Positions 18,639 through 28,176 of a stretch of DNA of 64,000 nt are shown here, piece by piece (the stretch's first letter is position 1; each line of letters opens with the position of its first letter). The DNA is from Photobacterium aquae (GTDB lineage Bacteria > Pseudomonadota > Gammaproteobacteria > Enterobacterales > Vibrionaceae), in assembly GCF_001029445.1 (NCBI RefSeq), contig NZ_LDOT01000026.1, forward strand, positions 28,155 to 92,154, written 5' to 3'. The notes beneath the pieces are model-generated. The model was not told the DNA's origin, ran no database searches, and was given only the letters and a program-made list of their open reading frames with translations. A program made the position numbers and the translations under genes.

Positions 18639-18931
18639 ACGTACAGCCTTAATACCAACATCTACTCGCTGATTTCACAATCCTAAAACATCCCCTTGCA
18701 ACGCAACGCTGAGTCCAACACGGCCTCCTCGCCATATCGCACACCTATCACGCATGATGCTCCCGTTACCTCACATTGGTTGGGTATATTCTGAGGCAAA
18801 ACAGTCAATCTGAACCCAGGAAATCCTGAGCATTTTTTACGATAAACCACTGTAAAAGCGAAGAATTGTTACCTCGCAGCCGCACTTATGTCTCACTTTT
18901 TAAAGAAAATAAAAAAAATATCATTATTTGC

Positions 18932-18960
18932 TTGCCACTCAGGATTCACTATGGCCTAAT
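18932..18960 (+). promoter_or_regulatory. Probable promoter of the second csp gene
   Basis: TTGCCA and CCTAAT spaced by 17 bases, behind a strongly A/T-rich stretch (18898-18930) resembling an UP element. It would give a leader of about 165 bases, as expected for cold-inducible csp mRNAs. The region 18639-18931 otherwise shows nothing recognisable. Confidence 0.45.
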
Positions 18961-19135
18961 GTTGATGCGCCGATAATGCAACAACATATTTATGCTACAA
19001 ATTGATAAGAAACCTTCGATACACCGGTTCACCGCGTCGTCCTGAAGAGCTCAACCATCTTTTGTCCATAAGTAATTCATTATTGATGGCATAAGTGCGC
19101 ATTAAGCGATTAACACATAAATTCAGGAGACTAAC

Positions 19136-19345
19136 ATGTCTAAAGCAACTGGTATCGTTAAGTGGTTCAACGATGAGAAAGGTTTCGGTTTCATCACTCA
19201 AGACAACGGCGGTGCAGACGTATTCGTACACTTCCGCGCAATCGCTGGTGACGGCTTCAAATCTCTAGCTGAAGGCCAGAAAGTAGCATTCGATATCGAG
19301 CAAGGCCAGAAAGGTCCTCAAGCTGCTAACGTTGAAAAAATCTAA
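19136..19345 (+). CDS. CspA-family cold-shock protein, second copy
   Basis: 69-residue cold-shock domain with KGFGFIT and VFVHF, differing from its upstream paralogue at about a dozen positions (for example NDEKGFG against NEEKGFG and FRAIAGDGFKSLAEG against FRSITGDGFKTLSEG). Same length and start (MSKATG), and both share the pre-start sequence AATTCAGGAGA, pointing to a tandem duplication including the ribosome binding site. Which copy is cold-inducible cannot be told. Confidence 0.94.
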   Translation: MSKATGIVKWFNDEKGFGFITQDNGGADVFVHFRAIAGDGFKSLAEGQKVAFDIEQGQKGPQAANVEKI

Positions 19346-19373
19346 TTAGATTTTAAACGTAAAAATTCAAAAA

Positions 19374-19398
19374 GGGTGCATTCAATGCGCCCTTTTTT
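19374..19398 (+). terminator. Terminator of the second csp gene
   Basis: GGGTGCATT / AATGCGCCC stem (one G-U pair) followed by six Ts. Confidence 0.8.
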
Positions 19399-19674
19399 CA
19401 TTTCCAATCCTTGCTCCCTTCCCCTTCCTTCGCACCTCTTGAATCTTTCAGATAAAATCCAATCATATTCATAACAGACCATGCTGGCACTCGCTAACGG
19501 CGTTAACATACTTGGTTGTTAATTTGCCACCAATCAAACAAACGCATTTAAAACAACCTTTAGCCATAGTGGTCAAAATTTGTTAAAAACGGGATATAAA
19601 AACCCATAATTGGCATCAAAAATGGTGACAAGCATTGCAACTATTGACTATGCACTCAGTTTTAATCTTTTAAA

Positions 19675-19688
19675 TTGCCTTAGATCAA
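19675..19688 (+). promoter_or_regulatory. FNR-like site in the dcuC promoter
   Basis: TTGCC-TTAG-ATCAA matches the FNR consensus TTGAT-N4-ATCAA at 8 of 10 positions. A -10-like CATTAT at 19710-19715 would put the site centre near -41.5, the class II activator position, and agrees with anaerobic control of dcuC in E. coli. The rest of the 19399-19746 gap shows nothing else. Confidence 0.5.
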
Positions 19689-19746
19689 TATTATTCACTA
19701 GGTTGCAGGCATTATTTCGTCGCCTTTTTTGGAGACAATGTAGTAT

Positions 19747-21126
19747 ATGGAATATTTATTTACCCTACTTATCGTGGGCCTCGTCGCCTACTCAATGCTT
19801 AAGAAATACAATCCGCAAGCCACGCTTATCACAGCAGGTCTGGCCCTGCTTGCCTTCGCACAAGTGGCGGATATCACACCCGTTCTCGCTGACGGCAAAA
19901 CCCAAGGTGCGTTGTTTTTCGACCTTTGGCAGCGCTTTACAGAAATCACCAACAGCCGATTAGGTAAAGTCGGCCTAACATTGGTGTCGATTGCAGGTGT
20001 GTCAACTTACCTAAACCATATCGGTGCATCACAGGCTTTGGTTAAATCTACCTCACGCCCTGTTATGGCCGTGAAAAGCCCGTATGTTCTGCTGGCGCTG
20101 GTACTGATTTTTGTATCCATCATGTATGTGTTTATTACTGGTGCAACATCGCTGTCGCTGCTACTGATGGGTACTCTCTATCCAGTACTGCGTAATGCCG
20201 GGGTCAGTGCAAAAACAGCCGTCGCGACAATCGTTATCCCTACCGCATGGGAATATGGCCCGGGGCAAATCAATGCCGTAATCGGTGCCAATGCCATCAA
20301 TGTCGATGTGATGGACTTTGTAATCAACCATCAGACTATTTTCCAGCTGCTACTGCTGGTGAGCATTCCGTTGGTTAACATTGCATGGCAACGCCACTGC
20401 GACAAAAAAGAAGGCTATGATCCTTCCCAAGATCGCGGCAAGTTCCTAAAAACCCTAGAAGAACAGCATGACAGCAACGACAAGGTACCTGGCTACTACG
20501 CACTGTTACCTGTATTGCCATTTGTGTTCCTGTTTGGCTTCTCAAGCATGGTGTTTGAGTCCATCACCATGACGATCCCGATTGCCATGATGTCGACCAT
20601 CACTATCTGTGTGGTTATCGAAGCATTGCGCTTCCGCTCTTTGCAACGTGCATTCGACAACTTCGAGGCTTGGCTGAAAGGTACAGGGATGATCTTCGCC
20701 AGCGTTCTAACCTTGATGATCGCGGCAGAATTCTTCTCAGCCGGTTTGAAGAATATCGGTGCGATCACCGCACTCATCGACACCGCGAAGTCGTTCGACT
20801 TGGGGCCAGCAGGTATCGTTATCGTATTCTCCGGTTTTATCTTGCTAACCGCTTTCATTACCGGTTCAGGCAACGCACCGGTGATGGCATTTATCCCTAT
20901 CGTGCCGCAAATTGCCGCTAACTTTAACGTCAACCCACTGCTACCACTCGTGCCAATTCTATTCGCAGCAGGTATCGGCCGTACTATCTCGCCTGTGGCC
21001 GGGGTTATCATTACCGTTTCAGGTATGGCCAACCTCACGCCAATCGATGTTATCCGCCGTACCTCTGTCCCTATGCTGACCAGCATGGTCGTGGTACTAA
21101 TCATGGCGGTAATCAAATACAGCTAA
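19747..21126 (+). CDS. dcuC: Anaerobic C4-dicarboxylate transporter DcuC
   Basis: Inner-membrane carrier, mainly succinate efflux during fermentation and fumarate/succinate exchange. The 459-residue protein is hydrophobic throughout with about twelve membrane segments and matches the DcuC family length; the blocks IPTAWEYGPGQINAVIGANAI, FITGSGNAPVMAFIP and AAGIGRTISPVAGVI are characteristic. GGAG precedes the ATG at 19747. Monocistronic, with an FNR-like site upstream and a strong terminator downstream shared with the convergent lipoprotein gene. Confidence 0.93.
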   Translation: MEYLFTLLIVGLVAYSMLKKYNPQATLITAGLALLAFAQVADITPVLADGKTQGALFFDLWQRFTEITNSRLGKVGLTLVSIAGVSTYLNHIGASQALVKSTSRPVMAVKSPYVLLALVLIFVSIMYVFITGATSLSLLLMGTLYPVLRNAGVSAKTAVATIVIPTAWEYGPGQINAVIGANAINVDVMDFVINHQTIFQLLLLVSIPLVNIAWQRHCDKKEGYDPSQDRGKFLKTLEEQHDSNDKVPGYYALLPVLPFVFLFGFSSMVFESITMTIPIAMMSTITICVVIEALRFRSLQRAFDNFEAWLKGTGMIFASVLTLMIAAEFFSAGLKNIGAITALIDTAKSFDLGPAGIVIVFSGFILLTAFITGSGNAPVMAFIPIVPQIAANFNVNPLLPLVPILFAAGIGRTISPVAGVIITVSGMANLTPIDVIRRTSVPMLTSMVVVLIMAVIKYS

Positions 21127-21152
21127 TGGCTTACAGCGAATAAAATAATCAA

Positions 21153-21180
21153 GGGCTGCGTAAAGCAGCCCTTTTCTTTT
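21153..21180. terminator. Terminator between convergent dcuC and the lipoprotein gene
   Basis: GGGCTGC-GTAAA-GCAGCCC followed by TTTTCTTTT. Confidence 0.85.
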
Positions 21181-21181
21181 G

Positions 21182-21865
21182 CTAAGGTGACAATTTGGAA
21201 TCAGCAATATGCGTGCTCTGGGCTTCTTCTAAAACACTATCTTCTAGATTCGGAAAGTAATCTTTACCTGTAATGGTCTGCAACCAGTCACGCACACCAT
21301 ACAGCGGAACAAAAATGGCTGGCTGAAAATAAGACTTTTTCTTCCAACTTACATTTCCCACCGAAAACCCGTGAGTCACACCTATCAGCTCTTCTTTATC
21401 ATTGTAAATTCCCCCGCCGGACATTCCCGACATCACATGCGCCGTCGTCGCCGACATCAGGCATTTTTTCCAACCGGACACATATACATCCCCAAGGTAT
21501 TCACCTTTACTGGAAGACAGCGGCAACCCGATAGGATACCCCACGTGAGTCACACCCTGATGAGGATACACCACCCCAGCATGCTGAGTACTGTTACCAT
21601 CACTTCTCACTAATGCAATATCGCAGTAAGGATGGTAATACACATCTCTCCCATCTAAAGCCAGTATCAGTCGATTATGTTTCGACGTTACCAGCCAATG
21701 ATTATCCAACCGAGCTGCCGTACCTTCCAAGCTAAATAGAACCGGAATGCCGACAAATATTTTTTCATTGCTATCTTGTATATCCTTTTGAATAACTCCG
21801 TTTATATCTGGCAATCCATTAGCACATCCACTTAGCAGCAACGCCAGTGCTAAAACCCAGTACAT
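21182..21865 (-). CDS. Lipoprotein with trypsin-like protease signature
   Basis: 227 residues. The N-terminus (VLALALLLSGCAN) has a lipobox with the modified Cys at about residue 14. The body resembles a chymotrypsin-fold peptidase: WLVTSKHN in the place of the catalytic-His motif (about 57-64), HPYCDIALVR for the Asp (about 78-87), and HVMSGMSGGGIYNDKEELIGV for the Ser (about 143-163). The histidine motif is atypical (TSKH, not TAAH), so activity is uncertain. The short spacing compared with HtrA-type proteases and the lack of PDZ domain suggest a small envelope protease or a non-catalytic relative. The stop lies just after the shared terminator. Confidence 0.65.
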   Translation of the reverse strand: MYWVLALALLLSGCANGLPDINGVIQKDIQDSNEKIFVGIPVLFSLEGTAARLDNHWLVTSKHNRLILALDGRDVYYHPYCDIALVRSDGNSTQHAGVVYPHQGVTHVGYPIGLPLSSSKGEYLGDVYVSGWKKCLMSATTAHVMSGMSGGGIYNDKEELIGVTHGFSVGNVSWKKKSYFQPAIFVPLYGVRDWLQTITGKDYFPNLEDSVLEEAQSTHIADSKLSP

Positions 21866-22373
21866 GACTTCTTTTTGATAAACCTATTAATGAATATTGT
21901 AACGGCCCAAGAACCGCAGAAGCCTGCATACTAGAAGTGTGTCTAACGCACAGAAAAACAAAAGATATACATCGTGACGATAAAATAAATTTATCAAGGA
22001 GGGATATTCTGATTATTGAAAATGCAATCGATCTTATAAAATAAAGAATGTATTAACGTCGCAAAATTTTAGAATAAAACCTTTATTTAAATGCAAAGCA
22101 ATGAATGAATATTTAATTTTGTAAATGGTGTTATCGAAATACATAAGTTATAGACCAATTAAATCATCGTAATCATAACCCAATGATAAGTTGAACTTTT
22201 AATGTTAAAACCACTTAACAAGTGATTATTCTCATTATTGATAATATCAATATTATATTTAGCGTCCATTTACAAGAAACCTTTAATTCTTCATTCCTCT
22301 TTTTCAATATTCATTTTATGCCCTTCGCTTCTTCTACCTCAGTATTAGAACTGAGACACAAATAGTTACGCCG
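21866..22373. other. AT-rich intergenic region
   Basis: About 500 bases, strongly A/T-rich from roughly 21960 to 22320, holding the promoter of the lipoprotein gene and the downstream end of mtfA. No supported ORF, RNA or operator seen. Confidence 0.5.
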
Positions 22374-23117
22374 TTACGCGTTTGTGTCACGTAAATGTGA
22401 CGCCATATCCAACCCATAAATCGCAACCAAATCGCGATATAACTCAGGTGAGTCGTTTAAAATCGCTGACGGATTGGTGAAAAACAACTCAGACAAGACA
22501 GCAAAGTACTCCTCAGGCGGATGAAAAGAGGCATCATCATAACCATATAAGGTGTCCCCTCGCTCTCCGGGCGGTGTCGCACAATCAGCAATGGCATCAT
22601 CCTGCTGCTTTTCAATATTATCCAGATAGTTCTCGTATCCTGCGCAAAGCGCCGGAGTACTTCCCGAAAGGCCAAACAGGTGATCAAGAACATGGGCAAA
22701 TTCATGAACAACCAGATTATGACCTTCAAGGATCTCAAACGATTCCTCTAAACAGGGCCAAGCACACAACCTTACTGTTGAAGACTCATAAGCATCACCA
22801 TCGACGGGCAAGTCATCGGCACAGATATGGAGCCATTTAACAGAGGAGAAAAAATTCGTCTGCTGTGCCGCACCAACCAATGCGGCATTGGCGGCAATCA
22901 CAACCAATAGCGTTTCATGATCCTCTACTTCTATCTCGGGGCTAACCAACACTGTTTTACCGTCGTAAAAGCCATTCACGAACTGGCAGATCACCTGTTG
23001 CTGCTGGTCTGAAAAGTATGGGTACAATGCCATCGAACGGCACAAAATAGCATGTACATTCTCAAATCGAGGGGCTGCCCTGCCTTTCTCTTTACGTTTG
23101 CCAAAACCGAAAAACAT
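22374..23117 (-). CDS. mtfA: MtfA-family zinc peptidase (Mlc titration factor)
   Basis: 247-residue relative of E. coli MtfA (YeeI), a cytoplasmic protein that binds the glucose repressor Mlc and has zinc aminopeptidase activity. The zinc motif HEFAH is seen in LVVHEFAHVLDHLFG (about 138-152) and the distant Glu ligand in PEEYFAVLSELFF. The N-terminal FGFGKRKEKGR and the LYPYFSDQQQQ block are in line with the family. AGGA lies upstream of the ATG. It is the left neighbour of the CRISPR-Cas locus and is transcribed away from it. Confidence 0.9.
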   Translation of the reverse strand: MFFGFGKRKEKGRAAPRFENVHAILCRSMALYPYFSDQQQQVICQFVNGFYDGKTVLVSPEIEVEDHETLLVVIAANAALVGAAQQTNFFSSVKWLHICADDLPVDGDAYESSTVRLCAWPCLEESFEILEGHNLVVHEFAHVLDHLFGLSGSTPALCAGYENYLDNIEKQQDDAIADCATPPGERGDTLYGYDDASFHPPEEYFAVLSELFFTNPSAILNDSPELYRDLVAIYGLDMASHLRDTNA

Positions 23118-23845
23118 ATTGTGGTGTCCTATCGCGTTGGGAACTCAATAATAATAAAAAAGCCGCCGTGTACAAACAGTAGCTTAAACAGGCTTTGACA
23201 ACAAAGTCGCCCAAAAATCAAAAGTACTTAACAACGCAAGCTATTCATAAAAAGTAAGCTCAAGAACCTTGGCTACTCGCCACGAAAGACCCAACTAACA
23301 AATTTTCTAGCTACTGTATTATCCATCTCTATGATAGGCGAAAGCCAATTGAAGATACTTCTAGACCTCAAACGAGTTTAATCCTTCGTGAGATTAGGAA
23401 AATAAGTCTTTAGGAAACGAATAAATCAAATCACAGATTCAACATTATACTATGCACAACAAGAGTTAATTTATTGTGGTAAACTACTTTAATTTTTATT
23501 TGATCATTTTATACAACACAACCGCCGTTGATTACCATCAAGGCAACAGCATCAACCATTTTATAATATTATTAAACATAAAATCTCACACTTCATCAGC
23601 AACTCTTTAGTTGGATATATCATCACTTATGATTCAATTCTGATAGAGAACACACAACAACTAAAAAATCCTTTTAATCAACACAATCGCCTTTACATAA
23701 ACACCATTAAAAATATAATTATTTTTTATCATCTGTTATGTAATTATCTGAACGCGATCAAAAAAAACCTTATATTTCAGGACAAAAATCATATTTAATA
23801 TTAGATTACCAATCATAAACCGATACCCCGTTTAGGGAACAAACG
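23118..23845. other. AT-rich region upstream of the cas operon
   Basis: About 730 bases, markedly A/T-rich, separating mtfA from cas1. It must carry the cas promoter but no consensus stands out; A/T-rich bend-prone sequence of this kind is often bound by H-NS. No ORF, repeat or CRISPR remnant seen. Confidence 0.5.
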
Positions 23846-24820
23846 ATGGCGAATACATTCAAGCCCAGTGAACTAAAAACAATTCTCCACTCAAAACGTG
23901 CGAATCTTTACTATTTGCAACATTGCCGAGTTTTAGTCAATGCTGGTCGTGTGGAATATGTCACCGATCAAGGCAAAGAAAGCCTATACTGGAATATCCC
24001 CATCGCCAATACTACGGCGATTATGCTGGGTACAGGTACATCAATTACCCAAGCTGCGATGCGTGAACTCGCGAAAGCCGGCGTGCTCGTTGGTTTTTGT
24101 GGGGGTGGTGGCACACCACTCTATGCAGGCAATGAAGTACAAGTTGATGTTTCTTGGCTACTTCCTCAGTCTGAATATCGTCCTACCGAGTATCTCCAGC
24201 AATGGGTCAGCTTCTGGTTTGATGATGAAAAGCGAGTAGAGGCAGCCAAACGTTTTCAATTGGAACGTATTAAGCAAATACGAAAACACTGGCTATCGGC
24301 CAACATAAAAAATGAATTGTTTTCACTATCCAAAGAACAACTGGATAGTGCCCTAACCCGTTTTGAAGACAACATACAAACTTGTACATCGACCCAAGAT
24401 CTCTTGTCTCTTGAAGCAACGACCACCAAGACACTGTATAAACTCGCCTGCAATGCCACACACTATGGTGACTTCACCCGCTCTGAACGCGGCAATAGCA
24501 CCGATATTGCCAACCGGTTTTTAGATCATGGCAACTACCTTGCCTATGGTTTAGCCGCAACCGCATGTTGGGTGATTGGATTACCGCATGGGCTGGCCGT
24601 ATTACACGGTAAAACCCGGCGCGGTGGATTGGTATTTGATGTCGCCGATATTATTAAAGACGCATTAATATTGCCGCAAGCATTTATTGCCGCGATGGAA
24701 GGAGACGACGAAACAGAATTCCGCCAGCGATGCTTGAATAAATTTCGCTCGGCCCATGCATTAGACGTAATGATAGACACGTTACAAAACACGGCATCGG
24801 CCTTGGCGCAAAACAAATAG
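23846..24820 (+). CDS. cas1: Cas1, type I-F spacer integrase
   Basis: 324-residue subtype I-F Cas1, the integrase that inserts new spacers at the leader end together with Cas2-3. The metal-binding residues E190 (SLLSLEATTTKT), H254 (LPHGLAVLHGKTRRGG) and D265/D268 (FDVADII) fall at the same positions as in Pseudomonas aeruginosa Cas1, so the enzyme should be active. First gene of an operon cas1, cas2-3, csy1, csy2, csy3, cas6f; cas2-3 starts 13 bases after its stop. Presence of cas1 and cas2-3 rules out the transposon-associated I-F3 type. Confidence 0.97.
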   Translation: MANTFKPSELKTILHSKRANLYYLQHCRVLVNAGRVEYVTDQGKESLYWNIPIANTTAIMLGTGTSITQAAMRELAKAGVLVGFCGGGGTPLYAGNEVQVDVSWLLPQSEYRPTEYLQQWVSFWFDDEKRVEAAKRFQLERIKQIRKHWLSANIKNELFSLSKEQLDSALTRFEDNIQTCTSTQDLLSLEATTTKTLYKLACNATHYGDFTRSERGNSTDIANRFLDHGNYLAYGLAATACWVIGLPHGLAVLHGKTRRGGLVFDVADIIKDALILPQAFIAAMEGDDETEFRQRCLNKFRSAHALDVMIDTLQNTASALAQNK

Positions 24821-24833
24821 TGAAACCATCGCG

Positions 24834-27800
24834 ATGAATATTTTATTAGTGTCAGAATGCAGTAAACAAGCCCTACCGGAAACCCGCAGGGTACTTGACC
24901 AATTTGCTGAACGCAAAGGCCACCGAACGTGGCAAACACCGATTACCTACGAAGGGCTAAAAACACTCAGAACACTATTAAAGAAAACAGCAAGGCGTAA
25001 TACCGCCGTTGCGTGCCATTGGGTGCGAGGAAAAAACCAAACGGAATTACTATGGATTGTAGGTAACCGCAGAAAATTCAATCGCGACGGTACAGTACCG
25101 ACCAATACCACCCAGCGTGACATTCTGCGCAGCAGAGATGAAAGTACCCTCAACAGCATTCAGGCATCCGCCATAATGGCAGGTCTTGCTGGGCTCTTTC
25201 ATGATTTCGGCAAAGGCAATAAGCTATTTCAGCAAAAACTCAAAAAAGGCAAAGGATTTGAACCTTATCGCCATGAGTGGTTGTCATGCCAACTGTTCAT
25301 TAACTTTGTTGCAGGTAGGCCGGATCATGAGTGGCTGCAGCATCTCACCCAACTATCAGATACCGATGACAAGCATCTCATCGAACACTGCAACCCCGAA
25401 GCCAGCGTTAATTTTAACTTGCTTTCACAGGCTCCTTTGGCGCAATGTGTCGCATGGCTAATTCTTTCACACCACAGATTACCCAAAAACCTTCGTACCA
25501 CACAAGATTTGACTAATGTTGACAGTTGGTTAGATGGGCTTGATGCCAATTGGAATGCGCTGAATCATCATAGTGATAAATTCTCTGAACAAGAGAAAAT
25601 TGACAACATCACTTTCCCTTTTGGCACCCCTATGCGCAGTTTTAAATGGCGTAGCAAAGCCAAAGAACTATCACTGCGCGCCCTTAATCAAACCAACCTC
25701 ACTGAATACGCATCATTAAATAAAGCCTTTCCTCTGCACACTGCACGCATGGCATTAATGCTGGCAGACCACACTTATTCATCTGGCGAGGCATCAGCCC
25801 ATTGGCAAGACCGGGAATACCATGCCTTTGCTAATACCGATAGAGAGTCAGGCAAATTAAAGCAACAACTCGACGAGCACTGTGTAGGGGTTGCACACAA
25901 TGCCTACCGACTCGTGCGAACCCTTCCCAAGCTTCGATCTATCATGCCTGCGATCACCAACCACAAAGGGTTTAAACGTCGCAGTACGGTGAATAAATTT
26001 CGCTGGCAAGATAAAGCCTATGATTGCGCATGTAGCATTGCAGAACACACCGAACATCAAGGTTTCTTTGGGATCAACATGGCATCCACCGGCCAAGGAA
26101 AAACCTTCGCCAATGCACGTATCATGTATGGTCTTTCAAACTCTCAGCATGGTTGTCGGTTTAGTGTCGCGCTAGGACTAAGAACACTAACATTGCAGAC
26201 TGGGGATGCTTTACAGCAACGACTGACATTAGATAGCGACGACATCGCCGTTCACATTGGTTCACAAGCGGTAAAAGAACTCTTCTATAGCCAGAAACAC
26301 ATAGCTAAAATTGAAGAGCAAGCGCAGATCATAACGTCAGGTAGCGAGTCAGAAACGTTTTTCCCCGAGCACGAATACGTTCGCTATGACGGTGAGGTCG
26401 ATAACCACTATTTGCATCGCTGGTTGAAAGAGCGCAGTGCAATACATAATCTAGTGAGCGCACCACTATCTATCAGTACTATCGACCACATCATTCCTGT
26501 TTCGGAAGGGGTAACTGGCGGTCAACAAATCGCGCCGATGCTACGCCTATTAACCAGTGACTTGGTCTTAGATGAACCGGATGATTTCTCGCTAGAGGAT
26601 GACCCCGCCCTTTCACGGCTGGTGTATTTTGCCGGTCTACTGGGTTCACGGGTACTGCTCTCCTCTGCCACCCTTCCCCCCGCATTGGTCACGTACCTAT
26701 TTGCTTGTTACCAAAGTGGACGCGAGCAATACAACCAGGTCGTTGGCCAACAGCTGCATGTACCCGTTTCATGTGCATGGTTTGATGAATTTGGTGTGAA
26801 ATCAGCAGAGGCTATAAATGCCACTGATTTCAGAACAAGCCACAACGAGTTTACCTCTGTAAGACAAGCTAAATTGGCACAAAAACCTGAACATCTACAC
26901 CGAGGCGACTGGCTTCCTATTGCCACATCTCCCGCGGCCGAACAGAATGTCATTAACCATTTCTCAGAAACCGTCCTACAAGGTATCATCCAGCTTGCCG
27001 CCGAGCACAAAACAATCTCTGAACAACCAAAATCCCAAGGTAAAACCGTTTCGGCTGGTATTGTTCGTATGGCGAATATTGAACCACTAGTTGCAGTTGC
27101 CACACGATTGTTTGCCGCATCCCCCCCGCCGGATACTCGCATTCACTATTGCGTTTACCACAGCCATCATCCTTTGGCTATCCGATCTAAAATTGAACAA
27201 GAATTAGACTCGCTGTTACAGCGAGATCGAGATGATCTTCAGGGCATCATTAAGCATGAAAAAATACAACGCTTGCTTGTAGCATACCCTGAGCAACACC
27301 ATGTTTTTGTCGTTTTGGCAACGCCAGTCGCAGAAGTTGGCCGCGATCATGATTACGATTGGGCCATCGTCGAACCCAGCTCAATGCGATCGATCATTCA
27401 ACTAGCAGGACGAGTACAACGACATCGACGTATTGCGCCTAAACACACCAACATTCTGGTGCTAAATAAGAATATAAAGGCGCTTAAAGGTGGCGATAAC
27501 GTCGCTTACATAAAGCCGGGCTATGAAAGCAAGCAATCTTTTAGGCTCAACAAAGCAGGCGATGAAGCACCCTGCTTGCAACTTTCCAGCCTCGATTTAT
27601 GCAAGCAATTAGACATTAACTCTTTGCATGAAATCAGTTCAACCCCGCGGTTTATAGAACCAACGCACCTGTTAGCCCCAAATAAAAAAGCCTGCGGATT
27701 TATTGAACTTGAGCACTTAGCTATAAACCTATCGCTCCGCGATACCGTAAAACCGTGGTACAGCCACACCAAAGCGCACTTGTTTGCCGAATTTCAAAAA

Positions 27801-28148
27801 CAGACCCCCTTTAGGAAAAGCATGCCCTCCATTGATTACATTTGCATGCTAGAAGAATTAGACGGTGAACTGACCTTTCAGCAGTGGGATAACGCCAGTA
27901 ATAGCCTGATACCATCTGCCGGATTTGTGCCATTTGAAAACCTGCTTATAGCCAATTCAGTCTCTGTTTGGGGAGAGATCGCATTACCCAATGTGGTCGA
28001 AAAGCTATCTGAACAACATGATTTAAGCCTTGCCGATACCTGCCTTAAGTTTGCCAGCGTGAGTCTACGAACGCTCAACGACAACGAATTAGGTTTGCCT
28101 TGGCGCTACCACCCTGTATTGGGCATTTTTAGAGGAAAAGACATTTGA
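24834..28148 (+). CDS. cas3: Cas2-Cas3 fusion, type I-F nuclease-helicase
   Basis: 1104 residues combining an N-terminal Cas2 domain (about 1-95), an HD nuclease domain and a superfamily 2 helicase, the I-F arrangement linking adaptation and interference. The HD motif is LFHDFGK (H123, D124) with further histidines in YRHEW and SHHRLP. Helicase motif I is STGQGKT (about 418-424), motif II DEPD (about 580-583), motif III SSATLPP and motif VI QLAGRVQRHRR (about 855-865). All are intact. It degrades target DNA after Csy recruitment and docks on Cas1 during spacer capture. No strong ribosome binding site is visible before the ATG; coupling to cas1 is likely. Confidence 0.97.
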   Translation: MNILLVSECSKQALPETRRVLDQFAERKGHRTWQTPITYEGLKTLRTLLKKTARRNTAVACHWVRGKNQTELLWIVGNRRKFNRDGTVPTNTTQRDILRSRDESTLNSIQASAIMAGLAGLFHDFGKGNKLFQQKLKKGKGFEPYRHEWLSCQLFINFVAGRPDHEWLQHLTQLSDTDDKHLIEHCNPEASVNFNLLSQAPLAQCVAWLILSHHRLPKNLRTTQDLTNVDSWLDGLDANWNALNHHSDKFSEQEKIDNITFPFGTPMRSFKWRSKAKELSLRALNQTNLTEYASLNKAFPLHTARMALMLADHTYSSGEASAHWQDREYHAFANTDRESGKLKQQLDEHCVGVAHNAYRLVRTLPKLRSIMPAITNHKGFKRRSTVNKFRWQDKAYDCACSIAEHTEHQGFFGINMASTGQGKTFANARIMYGLSNSQHGCRFSVALGLRTLTLQTGDALQQRLTLDSDDIAVHIGSQAVKELFYSQKHIAKIEEQAQIITSGSESETFFPEHEYVRYDGEVDNHYLHRWLKERSAIHNLVSAPLSISTIDHIIPVSEGVTGGQQIAPMLRLLTSDLVLDEPDDFSLEDDPALSRLVYFAGLLGSRVLLSSATLPPALVTYLFACYQSGREQYNQVVGQQLHVPVSCAWFDEFGVKSAEAINATDFRTSHNEFTSVRQAKLAQKPEHLHRGDWLPIATSPAAEQNVINHFSETVLQGIIQLAAEHKTISEQPKSQGKTVSAGIVRMANIEPLVAVATRLFAASPPPDTRIHYCVYHSHHPLAIRSKIEQELDSLLQRDRDDLQGIIKHEKIQRLLVAYPEQHHVFVVLATPVAEVGRDHDYDWAIVEPSSMRSIIQLAGRVQRHRRIAPKHTNILVLNKNIKALKGGDNVAYIKPGYESKQSFRLNKAGDEAPCLQLSSLDLCKQLDINSLHEISSTPRFIEPTHLLAPNKKACGFIELEHLAINLSLRDTVKPWYSHTKAHLFAEFQKQTPFRKSMPSIDYICMLEELDGELTFQQWDNASNSLIPSAGFVPFENLLIANSVSVWGEIALPNVVEKLSEQHDLSLADTCLKFASVSLRTLNDNELGLPWRYHPVLGIFRGKDI

Positions 28149-28176
28149 GCAAATTCAATTTTAACAGGGAGGATGC

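Noticed and set aside
20496..21116. 206-codon antisense ORF inside dcuC
   Set aside because: Shadow of a strongly hydrophobic coding sequence; no ribosome binding site and dcuC is certain.
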